From an uncultured Mycoplasmatota bacterium (lineage in GTDB: Bacteria; Bacillota_I; Bacilli_A; RF39; UBA660), in the NCBI GenBank assembly GCA_947649355.1, contig CANSRG010000007.1:1-37195 (forward strand): a stretch of 37,195 bases of DNA, given 5' to 3'. Position 1 is the stretch's first letter. Each line of letters starts with the position of its first letter. A program made the position numbers and the translations under genes. A model generated the notes under the pieces. The model saw only the letters and a list, made by a program, of their open reading frames with translations. It ran no database searches and was not told the DNA's origin. This document shows, piece by piece, positions 15,416 through 23,052 of the stretch.

Positions 15416-17479
15416 ATGAAAAAAATTTCAAATTGGATTGCAAATCATAGTATTTTGTTAGTCACTATATTTTTGATTTTGTTAATTCCAAGCATTTATG
15501 GGTATTTAAATACCGATATCAATTATGATATTTTAAGTTATCTTCCTAGTGATATTGAAACTATAAAAGGTCAAAATATTTTATCCAAAGATTTTGGAAT
15601 TGGAGGATTTTCTTTTGTTTTTACTAATGAGTTACGAAATGATAAAATTTTAAATTTAGAAGAAAAAATAAAAGAAATAGATGGAGTGGAAAAGGTTTTA
15701 AGCATTGCTAGTATTAGTGATGTTGGAATTCCTATTTCTATGTTTCCTGATGAAGTTTTAGAACGAATTACACAAGATGGAGAAACCATACTATTTGTAG
15801 CTTTTCGTACTGGAATGAGTGATGAGATTACCCTACAAGGTATCGAAAAATTAAGAAGTCTTACAAAAGATAATGCTGTAAGCGGGATGAGTGCTATGAT
15901 ATTAGACACAAGAAAATTATCTGAAAGTGAAATGACTCTTTATATTATTTTTGCAGTTTTATTTTGTTTTGTTGTGTTACTTTTTGCGACAGACTCTTAT
16001 ATTATCCCATTTTTCTTATTAGCTAACATTGGCATTTCTATTTTACTAAATATGGGTTCTAATTTACTTTTAGGAGAAATTTCTTATATTACTAAATCTA
16101 TAACTGCTGTTTTACAGCTTGGTGTTACGATGGATTTTTCTATTTTCTTATATCATAAATATGAGGAAGCGAGAAGTAATTGTAAGAATAAACAAAAAGC
16201 AATGGAAAAAGCAATATTAGAAACTTTTCAATCTGTTATTGGGTCTTCTCTTACAACTATTGCTGGTTTTTTAGCTTTATGTGGTATGAATTTAACACTT
16301 GGAAAAGATATAGGTCTTGTCATGGCCAAAGGTGTCTTATGTGGATTATTTTGTGTTTTTACTTTATTTCCTGCTTTATTACTTGTTTTTGATAATCTTA
16401 TTTTAAAAACAAAGCATAAAAAATTATTACCAAATATGACACGAATGAAAGAATTTATTTGTAGCCATTACAAAATAATTATTTTAGTTTTTTGTGTTCT
16501 TGCTATTCCTGCTGTAATTGGAAATTCTAAAGTAGAAGTTTATTATAAATTAGACAATTCTTTACCAGAAGATTTACCAAGTCGAATTTCTAATAGTGTT
16601 CTTTCCCAAAAGTTTCATATTGTCTCACCACAGATTGTGCTTCTTGATAAAGATTTAAGTATTCAAAAATTAAATGAATTAACAGAAAAGTTAAAAGAGA
16701 TTCCTGGTATTGATATGGTTCTTACAAGTTCTTCTATTACTTCTTTAGGTATACCACTTGATTTATTACCAGAAGAAATTGTTGATATTATTCAAAATGA
16801 TTGTTATCAACTTGTTCTTCTTAATTCTACTTATGAAGTAGCTAGTTCTTCTTTGAACTCTCAAATAGATGAGATTAACTTACTTTTAAAGTCTTATGAT
16901 TCTTCGGCTATTTTAGCTGGGGAAGGTGCTTTAACAAAAGATCTTGTAGAAATTGCTGACCATGATTTTTTAGTAGTAAACTATCTTTCTATTGGAATTA
17001 TTTTTGTTTTAATGCTCGTAGTTTTAAAATCTTTTAGCTTGCCCTTTTTGTTAATTGTTGTTATTTTACTTGCAATATTTTTAAATATGGCTGTGGCTTA
17101 TTTTTCACAAACTACACTCCCATTTATTGCTTCTATAGTAGTTGGAACTATTCAACTTGGCGCAACAATTGATTATGCTATTTTAATTTCTACGACTTAT
17201 TTAGAAGAAAGGAAAAAAGAAAAAGATAAATTCTTAGCAATGAATCATACTCTTGATAAAACTGTTTCTTCTATATTAGTATCAGCTAGTTGCTTTTTTG
17301 CCGCAACAGTAGGTGTTTTTATAGTATCTAAAATTGATATGATTGCATCTATTTGTAATTTATTATCTAGAGGAGCCATTATTAGTATGGTCGTGGTTAT
17401 ATTTTTATTACCATCTTTACTACTTCTCTTTGATACCATTATTTTAAAAACAACTTATAAAAAGAAAGAAGGAATTTAA
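15416..17479 (+). CDS. MMPL/RND family transporter
   Basis: 687 aa integral membrane protein with the duplicated MMPL layout. It has one membrane segment at the start (about 11-30), an extracytoplasmic domain (to about 170), a cluster of five segments (about 172-330), a second single segment (about 350-368), a second outer domain, and a final cluster (about 515-680). LGVTMDFSIFLYHKYEE and LGATIDYAILISTTYLEE are the matching cytoplasmic-side signatures of the two halves, with the conserved Asp. It likely exports lipids or lipophilic compounds by proton motive force; the substrate is unknown. AGAGGTG precedes the ATG. It shares an operon with the next gene, with no gap between stop and start. 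Confidence 0.9.
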   Translation: MKKISNWIANHSILLVTIFLILLIPSIYGYLNTDINYDILSYLPSDIETIKGQNILSKDFGIGGFSFVFTNELRNDKILNLEEKIKEIDGVEKVLSIASISDVGIPISMFPDEVLERITQDGETILFVAFRTGMSDEITLQGIEKLRSLTKDNAVSGMSAMILDTRKLSESEMTLYIIFAVLFCFVVLLFATDSYIIPFFLLANIGISILLNMGSNLLLGEISYITKSITAVLQLGVTMDFSIFLYHKYEEARSNCKNKQKAMEKAILETFQSVIGSSLTTIAGFLALCGMNLTLGKDIGLVMAKGVLCGLFCVFTLFPALLLVFDNLILKTKHKKLLPNMTRMKEFICSHYKIIILVFCVLAIPAVIGNSKVEVYYKLDNSLPEDLPSRISNSVLSQKFHIVSPQIVLLDKDLSIQKLNELTEKLKEIPGIDMVLTSSSITSLGIPLDLLPEEIVDIIQNDCYQLVLLNSTYEVASSSLNSQIDEINLLLKSYDSSAILAGEGALTKDLVEIADHDFLVVNYLSIGIIFVLMLVVLKSFSLPFLLIVVILLAIFLNMAVAYFSQTTLPFIASIVVGTIQLGATIDYAILISTTYLEERKKEKDKFLAMNHTLDKTVSSILVSASCFFAATVGVFIVSKIDMIASICNLLSRGAIISMVVVIFLLPSLLLLFDTIILKTTYKKKEGI

Positions 17480-19078
17480 ATGAAAAAAAGAAATTACATA
17501 TTTATATTATTCATGATAGGAAGTATGCTTACACCTAGAACTTGCCTTGCTTATTCTAAAAACGAAACGATTTATTCTACTTTAAATGAAAAAGGTGAGA
17601 AAATTACTACTACTGTATCTAATCATCTTTCATTTGTTGATAACTCTGTTATTGAAGATGAAACTGAGCTTAAAAATATTTTAAATATTCATGGACAAGA
17701 GAGTTTTGTTTTAAACAATAATCGTTTAACATGGAATACATTTGATGAAGATATTTATTATGAAGGTGATACAGAAAAGAATTTACCAATTAAAACTACT
17801 ATCACTTATTATTTAAATGAGGAAGAAAAGGATCCTAAAGAAATTTTAGGCTCATCTGGAACAATTACAATTCGTCTTCACTTTGAAAACTTAGAAAAAC
17901 AAATACGAAAAGTAAATGGTGTAAACACCGAACTTTATACTCCTTTTGTCACGACTGTTGGTACGATAATAGATAGTAAATATAATAAAAACATTACTAT
18001 TTCAAATGGAAAAGTAGTAGGAACTGGTAAAAGAAATATTTTAGTAGGTATGGCTGCGCCTGGTTTATATGATTCTATCCATTTAGAAGAATTAAAAGAT
18101 TTTAATGATATTGTAATTACTTTTGAAACTACGAATTTTCTTTTAAATACAGTATATATTGTTTCTACACCAAAATTACTTGAAAATGCAGATTTGGAAA
18201 TATTTTCAAAAATGGATTCTTTATATAACAATGTTTCTTTATTACAACAAAATATGAATACTTTAGAAAATGGTGTTTTAGAATTAACAGAAGGAATTCA
18301 TTCTTTATCTAATGGTTCTTTAGGACTTATGAATTCTCTTAAAACTTTATCTACATCTACTAATACACTAAAAACTGGTGCAATCGAAATAGATAATGGT
18401 TTAAAAGAAGTTTTAAAATCTTTAAATCAAGTGAAGAAGGAACTTGCTACATTAGACACTAGTTCTCTTAATTCATTAGAAATTTTAAAAAAACAAAATA
18501 ATGAAGCAATAGAAACACTTATATATTCTACTAAAATGAGTGAAAGAGATTTGAAAGATGCTTATGAAAAAAATCAACTTGCTAATTATAAAGGTTCTGA
18601 TACTACTTTACTTCTTATAAAAAATACTTATGAACTTATTTCTTTATTAAACACTAATAATTTAGCTTTAACAAAATCTAGTACTACCATAAAAGATGTT
18701 ACTAAAAAAGTTAATACTCTTATTATAAGTTTAGAGACTGCAATAAAAAAAATCGAGAATGGTTCTTCTCAATTATCTAATGGAATATCAACTTTAAAAC
18801 TTGGTGTAGATAAAATTTATGAGGGTTCTACTTCTTTGCATAATGGTGTCCTTAATTTACAAAAAGGTGCATCTACTTTATGTGAAGGTACTTCTAAATT
18901 TAACAAAGAAGGAATTGGTACTTTAAATAAAAGTGCTTATACTTTAAAAAGTTATAGTGATAAAGTGGAGGCTTTAACCACACTAAGTGAAGAGTACAAT
19001 GGATTTAGTTCTAATAATAGTAATCAAACCGTTTTTGTTTCTAAAGTTTCTTCTTTAAAAAAGAGTTATAGAAAATAA
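17480..19078 (+). CDS. Secreted LxxG-heptad-repeat protein, MMPL partner
   Basis: 532 aa with a signal peptide (MKKRNYIFILFMIGSM, then TCLAYS) and a beta-type N-terminal domain. From about residue 245 there are long helical heptads of the Leu-x-x-Gly type (ELTEGIHSLSNGSLGL; IENGSSQLSNGISTLKLG). Such proteins (YhgE/Pip-like heptad proteins) commonly follow MMPL genes in Bacillota and probably form a periplasm-like extension of the pump. The end (EYNGFSSNNSNQTVFVSKVSSLKKS) fits the usual C-terminal GSVKFI-type region, so it looks complete although without a terminal membrane segment. GAAGGAA within the end of the MMPL gene is the ribosome site. A terminator follows. Confidence 0.75.
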   Translation: MKKRNYIFILFMIGSMLTPRTCLAYSKNETIYSTLNEKGEKITTTVSNHLSFVDNSVIEDETELKNILNIHGQESFVLNNNRLTWNTFDEDIYYEGDTEKNLPIKTTITYYLNEEEKDPKEILGSSGTITIRLHFENLEKQIRKVNGVNTELYTPFVTTVGTIIDSKYNKNITISNGKVVGTGKRNILVGMAAPGLYDSIHLEELKDFNDIVITFETTNFLLNTVYIVSTPKLLENADLEIFSKMDSLYNNVSLLQQNMNTLENGVLELTEGIHSLSNGSLGLMNSLKTLSTSTNTLKTGAIEIDNGLKEVLKSLNQVKKELATLDTSSLNSLEILKKQNNEAIETLIYSTKMSERDLKDAYEKNQLANYKGSDTTLLLIKNTYELISLLNTNNLALTKSSTTIKDVTKKVNTLIISLETAIKKIENGSSQLSNGISTLKLGVDKIYEGSTSLHNGVLNLQKGASTLCEGTSKFNKEGIGTLNKSAYTLKSYSDKVEALTTLSEEYNGFSSNNSNQTVFVSKVSSLKKSYRK

Positions 19079-19083
19079 TTTTA

Positions 19084-19109
19084 GACAGGATGCACTCCTG
19101 CCTTTTTTG
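19084..19109 (+). terminator. Terminator of the MMPL operon
   Basis: Stem CAGGA/TCCTG (19086-19090, 19096-19100) with flanking G-C, followed by CCTTTTTTG. Confidence 0.7.
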
Positions 19110-19232
19110 TTTCAAATAACTTTTTTGGGGATTTTCTCTTTTACAAATGCTTTTTTAGACACGATTTTTTTCTTTAAGCTCGGCTTAATGGCATCTATTT
19201 ACTTTCTAAATTAAAATATTAGTGTGATTCAT

Positions 19233-19489
19233 ATGTGGTATGTAGTAGATGTTAACAATTTAAAAAAATTTTTGGAAGTAATGTTCGTAAGTATCGATTA
19301 AGAAAGAGAATGACCCAAGAAGAACTGGCAGAAAAGATTGATGTTTCAACTGTATTTTTAAGTCAATTAGAAAATGGAATTTATGGAGTTCGATTTGATA
19401 ATATTGCTGTAATCGCGACAGTTTTAGAAATAGAACCTTTTTATCTTTTTCTTCCTAATCAAATTTCGCAGGTGATGTTAGATGCTTAA
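19233..19489 (+). pseudogene. XRE-family HTH regulator with a frameshift (copy A)
   Basis: The frame ending at 19489 encodes FGSNVRKYRLRKRMTQEEL, then an XRE helix-turn-helix through STVFLSQLENG and a short tail, clearly related to the intact gene at 21396-21629. The matching start (ATG 19233, MWYVVDVNNLKK) is in another frame. The switch happens at an A7T5 tract (19262-19273), where one extra base would restore a continuous protein. As it stands only a 59-aa product from ATG 19310 could be made, lacking helix 1. It may be a true pseudogene, a homopolymer sequencing error, or slippage. Its end overlaps the next XRE gene by 8 bases. Confidence 0.7.
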
Positions 19490-19694
19490 TTATCAAAAGA
19501 TTGGTACCTACTTAAAACATAAACGAAAAGAGCATCATTATTCTCAAAGTGATTTAGCTCAAATTCTTTTTGTTTCAAGACAAGTTATTTCTAATTGGGA
19601 ACGTGGGAAATCTTTACCAAATTACGAACTTTTATTTTGTCTTTCTTCTTTATATCATGTATCTATTTTAGAAATTCTACAGATAGAATCTTAA
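19482..19694 (+). CDS. XRE-family HTH regulator (copy B)
   Basis: 70 aa, almost only a Cro/CI-type helix-turn-helix: YLKHKRKEHHYSQSDLAQIL, then FVSRQVISNWERGKSLP and a final helix LLFCLSSLYHVSILEIL. AGGTGATG precedes the ATG; the start overlaps the end of the frameshifted XRE gene, so they form one unit. It is paralogous to 22267-22482. It converges on the rel gene with only one base between the stops, so the two transcripts must overlap. Targets are unknown. Confidence 0.85.
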   Translation: MLNYQKIGTYLKHKRKEHHYSQSDLAQILFVSRQVISNWERGKSLPNYELLFCLSSLYHVSILEILQIES

Positions 19695-19695
19695 A

Positions 19696-21117
19696 TCATT
19701 TTTTTATTTTTTGAATAATTCTTTTTGCGCTTGTTGTTGTAGCATATTGTTCCCAATCAGTACAAAAAGCTTTTCCATTTTCTTCTGTAAGAATCATTAC
19801 TTGATCTTTATTTTTAAGTTCATAATTTATAGGAACAAAAACTCCATTTACTCTCGCTCCTACCATGTTTTGTAATACTTCAGAATGAATTTGACTTGCA
19901 AAATCTATTAAAGTAGCATGTTTTGGTAGAACAATCAATTTCCCTTGTGGTGTATAAGTGTATATTTTATCCCCAAATAATTCTATTTGCACTTGCTCTA
20001 CAAATTGTTTATTATCCTCATAAAATTCTCCTAAGTTGGCTAAAGTTTGATAAAACATTTTATTTTTTAAATCTTTTTCCATATTTTGTTTGGCGTCAAT
20101 TCCGTAAAATTCCCAGTAAGATGCTAAGCCATAGTTTGCGATTTTTTCCATTCTTTCTGTTTTAATTTGAACTTGAATGTTTCCTATTTCTTTCATTAAC
20201 ACTAAATGAATGCTTTGATATAAATTATCTTTAGGGGAGGCAATAAAATCTTTTTCTTTTTCTTTATCTGTATCAAAATACTGTTTGATAAGATCCATCA
20301 CTTTATAACAATCATAGATGTTTTTTACTATAATTTTCATTGCTAATAAATCTTTTATTTCTTCTATTTTTTTGCCTTTTCTTAATTGTTGAAATAATTG
20401 ATAATTGTTTTTACAACGAAATTTGATTTGATTTGGAATTTGATTTTCTTTTAAAATTCTTTTTATTTTTTCTTCTATTTCTTTTATAGTAGATTCTGTT
20501 TTTTCCTCTAGATAGGTTCGCATGGATTCTGTTTCTTCATATTCTTTTCTTTTTATGACATGAAAAGCTCTACTAGCTAATTCGTTTAAATAAATTGATG
20601 TTCCTATTAAGTTTGCCATTGGTACATAAGTAGTTAATGTTTCTAGGGAATTTTCTATTTGTTTTTCTTCTTTTTTATACATGATTGTTCGCATGTTATG
20701 AAGTCGATCTGCTGTTTTTATGATTATAATTCTTGGATCTACTAAAAAACCAGATAATAATTTTCTTGTGTTGGCGTATTTTAGTCTTTGTTTTTCATGA
20801 AGGTTTCTTCCCTTTAGTTTGCTTACACCATCTACTAATTCAGCAATAGTATTATTAAATTCTTTTGCGAGTTCTTCTTTCAATATATCTGTGTCTTCTA
20901 TCGTGTCATGAAGTAAGGCAGCACAGATGGTATCAACATCAGCTTTTCTTAAAACTAGAATATATGCGACATTCAAAGGATGAATTATGTATGGTTCTCC
21001 ACTATCTCTTTTGGCATCACGATGGAGGTAATCTGCTAACTGATAGGCTTTTCTTACTCTTTGTAATTCTTCTTGTTTCAAGTATGTCTTTAATTGATTA
21101 AAAAATGCTTTTTCCAT
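19696..21117 (-). CDS. rel: RelA/SpoT-family (p)ppGpp enzyme, short form
   Basis: 473 aa from the ATG at 21117 (AAGGAG eight bases before; an upstream ATG at 21156 lies in the leader hairpin). The HD hydrolase domain is complete: HP at 46-47, HDTIEDT (70-76), and KTADRLHNMRT with Asp137. The synthetase domain keeps RCK (234-236), DLLAMKIIV (Asp256) and YQSIH (300-304), but the usual E-x-Q-x-R-T reads QVQIKT (315-320), so the catalytic Glu is Gln, and the conserved Gly before YQS is Leu. A TGS domain is at about 381-445; the helical, zinc and ACT parts of full-length Rel (about 730 aa) are absent. Probably hydrolase-dominant. A leader peptide and attenuator precede it. Confidence 0.85.
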   Translation of the reverse strand: MEKAFFNQLKTYLKQEELQRVRKAYQLADYLHRDAKRDSGEPYIIHPLNVAYILVLRKADVDTICAALLHDTIEDTDILKEELAKEFNNTIAELVDGVSKLKGRNLHEKQRLKYANTRKLLSGFLVDPRIIIIKTADRLHNMRTIMYKKEEKQIENSLETLTTYVPMANLIGTSIYLNELASRAFHVIKRKEYEETESMRTYLEEKTESTIKEIEEKIKRILKENQIPNQIKFRCKNNYQLFQQLRKGKKIEEIKDLLAMKIIVKNIYDCYKVMDLIKQYFDTDKEKEKDFIASPKDNLYQSIHLVLMKEIGNIQVQIKTERMEKIANYGLASYWEFYGIDAKQNMEKDLKNKMFYQTLANLGEFYEDNKQFVEQVQIELFGDKIYTYTPQGKLIVLPKHATLIDFASQIHSEVLQNMVGARVNGVFVPINYELKNKDQVMILTEENGKAFCTDWEQYATTTSAKRIIQKIKK

Positions 21118-21140
21118 ATTTTTCACTCCTTTTTTATTAC

Positions 21141-21174
21141 AAAAAAAGACATTCAAAACTAATTGATGTCTTTT
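21141..21174 (-). terminator. Leader terminator (attenuator) of rel
   Basis: Minus-strand 9-bp perfect stem AAAAGACAT/ATGTCTTTT (arms 21166-21174 and 21144-21152), loop of 13, then seven T. It lies between promoter and the rel ribosome site. Its second arm and loop (21149-21158, TTTTGAATGT) can instead pair perfectly over 10 bases with ACATTCAAAA in the leader (21205-21214). Confidence 0.7.
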
Positions 21175-21230
21175 ATCTTTGGCATGGAAAAGGATAAGAA
21201 TTCTTTTTGAATGTAATTTTTCTTTCTCAT
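21159..21230 (-). CDS. 23-aa leader peptide of rel
   Basis: The ORF MRKKNYIQKEFLSFSMPKIK plus DIN starts at ATG 21230, with AAAGGTGGGG five bases before it, and stops at TAG 21159-21161, inside the terminator loop. Codons 6-9 hold one strand of the antiterminator pairing. Lysine is the most frequent residue (6 of 23), but there is no run of a single amino acid. The position and overlaps indicate a translation-controlled attenuator of the rel gene. The peptide itself probably has no function. Confidence 0.6.
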   Translation of the reverse strand: MRKKNYIQKEFLSFSMPKIKDIN

Positions 21231-21257
21231 ACTATCCCCACCTTTGTAATTTTTAAT

Positions 21258-21286
21258 AGGTTACTACTTTTGAAATCACTTGTCAA
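21258..21286 (-). promoter_or_regulatory. rel leader promoter
   Basis: Minus-strand perfect TTGACA (21281-21286), 17-base spacer, TAACCT (21258-21263; a weak -10), ahead of the leader ORF. Confidence 0.45.
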
Positions 21287-21395
21287 TACAATTTTATCAT
21301 TTTCTTATTTTATGAAGTTTTATTTTTTTGTAACTTTAAGTACTACTTTCTGTTATTTTCGTTTTTTTAAAGTTAAACTTATAGTGTGATGTATT

Positions 21396-21629
21396 ATGAT
21401 AACAATGTTTCAAGAAATTACTAATGAAGAGTTAATGGTTATTTTTGGCAATAATGTAAAAAAATATCGAAAGAAAAGAAAAATTACTCAACAAGAACTT
21501 GCTGATAAATTAAATATTTCTACAGTATTTTTAAGTCGTTTAGAAAATGGAAAATATGGCTTTAAATTTAAAAATATTGCTTTACTTGCAAATATTTTAA
21601 AAATTGACCCCTATCTTTTATTTAAATAA
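21396..21629 (+). CDS. XRE-family HTH regulator (copy A', intact)
   Basis: 77 aa. VIFGNNVKKYRKKRKITQQEL opens a Cro/CI-type DNA-binding domain with STVFLSRLENGKYG as the turn and recognition helix. It is the intact paralog of the frameshifted gene at 19233-19489; both have TAGTGTGAT shortly before the start (21382-21390, 19220-19228). A second ATG at 21405 is possible, and no strong ribosome site is visible for either. It is divergent from the rel leader promoter and could act on it, which is inference. Confidence 0.8.
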   Translation: MITMFQEITNEELMVIFGNNVKKYRKKRKITQQELADKLNISTVFLSRLENGKYGFKFKNIALLANILKIDPYLLFK

Positions 21630-21719
21630 TTTTCTTTGTGTGTTATTGTTATATTTCTTGTTGCTAATTTTATTTTTTTTTATTATAATAAATTTAGTCT
21701 CAAGGAGAATGTGATATTT

Positions 21720-22034
21720 ATGGATGAATTTAATTATATAATTGAACCTTTACTTTTAGAAATACAACTTTTTTTTGCAACAGAAAATTTTCAATCTATT
21801 ATCGAACAATATTATGAAAAACACTTTGATATTCTTTTACATAAAAAGACAATTTCTATTAAACATCAAAAATATCGAAAGCAAATTGCCATTGGCATAG
21901 TTTTTTTAAAGAAAAATTATTATTGGGTAGTAACTATCAATAATCAATTTTTTTATCAAAAAAGATATTTTAAAAATTCTTTATTCACTTTTTTGGAATT
22001 TATTTTACCTAAATTAGAAACACTTTTCTTATAG
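21720..22034 (+). CDS. Hypothetical protein between XRE genes
   Basis: 104 aa, not recognised. It is rich in Phe, Tyr, Ile and Lys, with a helical start (EPLLLEIQLFFATENF) and a beta-like middle (YRKQIAIGIVFLKKNYYWVV). The ATG at 21720 has AAGGAG 12 bases upstream; the frame is open back to a TTG at 21636, which would add a hydrophobic 28-residue N-terminus. It follows the XRE gene on the same strand and may be its regulated or interacting partner, by position only. A weak hairpin (AAGAAA/TTTCTT, about 22042-22060) follows. Confidence 0.5.
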   Translation: MDEFNYIIEPLLLEIQLFFATENFQSIIEQYYEKHFDILLHKKTISIKHQKYRKQIAIGIVFLKKNYYWVVTINNQFFYQKRYFKNSLFTFLEFILPKLETLFL

Positions 22035-22112
22035 TAAAACTTTAAGAAACGAAAGATTTCTTTTCTATTTGCCTTTTTCTTAGTAAAATTATAAGTGGGA
22101 AGGAGGCATGTT

Positions 22113-22229
22113 ATGAAAAAATATTTAGCTGTATCAATATTTTTGACATTCTTTCTATGCTTAGATAGTCATATAAAAACTATTTTTACAGTCAATAATC
22201 TTTTTTTACAAAGAGGTTTTTTATATTGA
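22113..22229 (+). CDS. Small 38-aa membrane or secreted peptide
   Basis: A very good ribosome site (GGAAGGAGG) stands seven bases before the ATG. The product starts MKKYLAVSIFLTFFLCLDSH, a short basic start and one hydrophobic segment, followed by a polar-hydrophobic tail. It is too short for usual gene finders. It lies 37 bases before the next XRE gene and points the same way. Function unknown; a regulatory peptide or toxin-like membrane peptide is possible. Confidence 0.5.
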   Translation: MKKYLAVSIFLTFFLCLDSHIKTIFTVNNLFLQRGFLY

Positions 22230-22266
22230 TTTTTTCTAATCTATACAAAAGAAAGGGATGAAGTGT

Positions 22267-22482
22267 GTGTTAGATTATGAAAAAATTGGCAAGTTTTTGC
22301 AGCATTTAAGATTGGAAAAAGGATACTCTCAAAAGAAAGTTGCAGAAAAATTATTTGTAACTCGACAATTAGTCTCAAAATGGGAAAGAGGAATTTCTTT
22401 ACCTAGTAATGAACTTTTGGTATCTCTTTGTAAATTTTACAATATTTCTGCAAATGAAATTCTTGCAGGTGAAAAATTTTAA
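22267..22482 (+). CDS. XRE-family HTH regulator (copy B')
   Basis: 71 aa, Cro/CI-type domain: LQHLRLEKGYSQKKVAEKLF, then VTRQLVSKWERGISLP and LLVSLCKFYNISANEIL. I place the start at GTG 22267 and not ATG 22258: AAAGGG is correctly spaced from the GTG, and the resulting VLDYEKIG matches MLNYQKIG of copy B at 19482. Followed by a clear terminator. Confidence 0.82.
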   Translation: MLDYEKIGKFLQHLRLEKGYSQKKVAEKLFVTRQLVSKWERGISLPSNELLVSLCKFYNISANEILAGEKF

Positions 22483-22503
22483 GAAATTTCTATGTAATTG
22501 TAT

Positions 22504-22530
22504 AAAGTAACTTTCTTGTTACTTTTTTCT
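22504..22530 (+). terminator. Terminator after XRE copy B'
   Basis: Stem AAAGTAAC/GTTACTTT (22504-22511, 22518-22525), six-base loop, T-rich tail. Confidence 0.75.
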
Positions 22531-22570
22531 TTTTTTTACATAAAATAATACTATAAAAGAGATATTTCGT

Positions 22571-22599
22571 TTGACACAATCTCTATATTATAGTATATT
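22571..22599 (+). promoter_or_regulatory. tRNA-Cys promoter
   Basis: Perfect TTGACA (22571-22576), 17-base spacer, TATATT (22594-22599), 10 bases before the mature tRNA end. Confidence 0.75.
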
Positions 22600-22609
22600 A
22601 TTTATACAT

Positions 22610-22684
22610 GGAGCCGTAGCCAAGTGGCTAAGGCGTGGGTCTGCAACACCCTGATCACCAGTTCAAATCTGGTCGGCTCCTCCA
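22610..22684 (+). tRNA. tRNA-Cys (GCA anticodon)
   Basis: 75 bases with encoded CCA. The acceptor arms GGAGCCG and CGGCTCC pair perfectly, with T as discriminator. The anticodon loop CTGCAAC gives GCA (Cys). The T-arm is present with GTTCAAATC. It has its own promoter and terminator. The tRNA end may serve as an integration site for the accessory-looking genes to its right. Confidence 0.95.
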
Positions 22685-22726
22685 TAGGTTAATCTGTCCG
22701 AACTTCTATAGTTTAGGACTTAATAC

Positions 22727-22765
22727 AAAAGTATCTATTTCTACAAGAAGTTGATACTTTTTTTG
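22727..22765 (+). terminator. Terminator after tRNA-Cys
   Basis: 9-bp stem AAAAGTATC/GATACTTTT (22727-22735, 22753-22761) with an inner TTCT/AGAA pairing and a T run. Confidence 0.75.
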
Positions 22766-23052
22766 TGTTTAAGTTTAAAAAGGACAGGTTTTAAATAATT
22801 AGTATTTTAATCATATTTTAAATGATAAGAATAGAGAATTTGTTCTTGATATAATAGTAAAATTTAATATATAGTGTCTATGTGTGATAATGATAAACGA
22901 AAAAATTGATATGATTGGTTCATCGCTTGCTATTCATTATATTTATGATGGATTATGTAAAAAGGTTTATAATTTATTAGTTGGGAAATTTAAGCTTAAT
23001 CATTGTAAATTTTAAATATTATGTGTAGAATATTTTTAATTGAAAGTTTGTG
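22766..23052 (+). other. Intergenic stretch with a weak small ORF
   Basis: It contains an ATG frame at 22890-23015 (41 aa, starting MINEKIDMIGSSLAIHYIYD) without a visible ribosome site. This could be a gene remnant or chance in AT-rich DNA. Nothing else is recognised. Confidence 0.25.
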
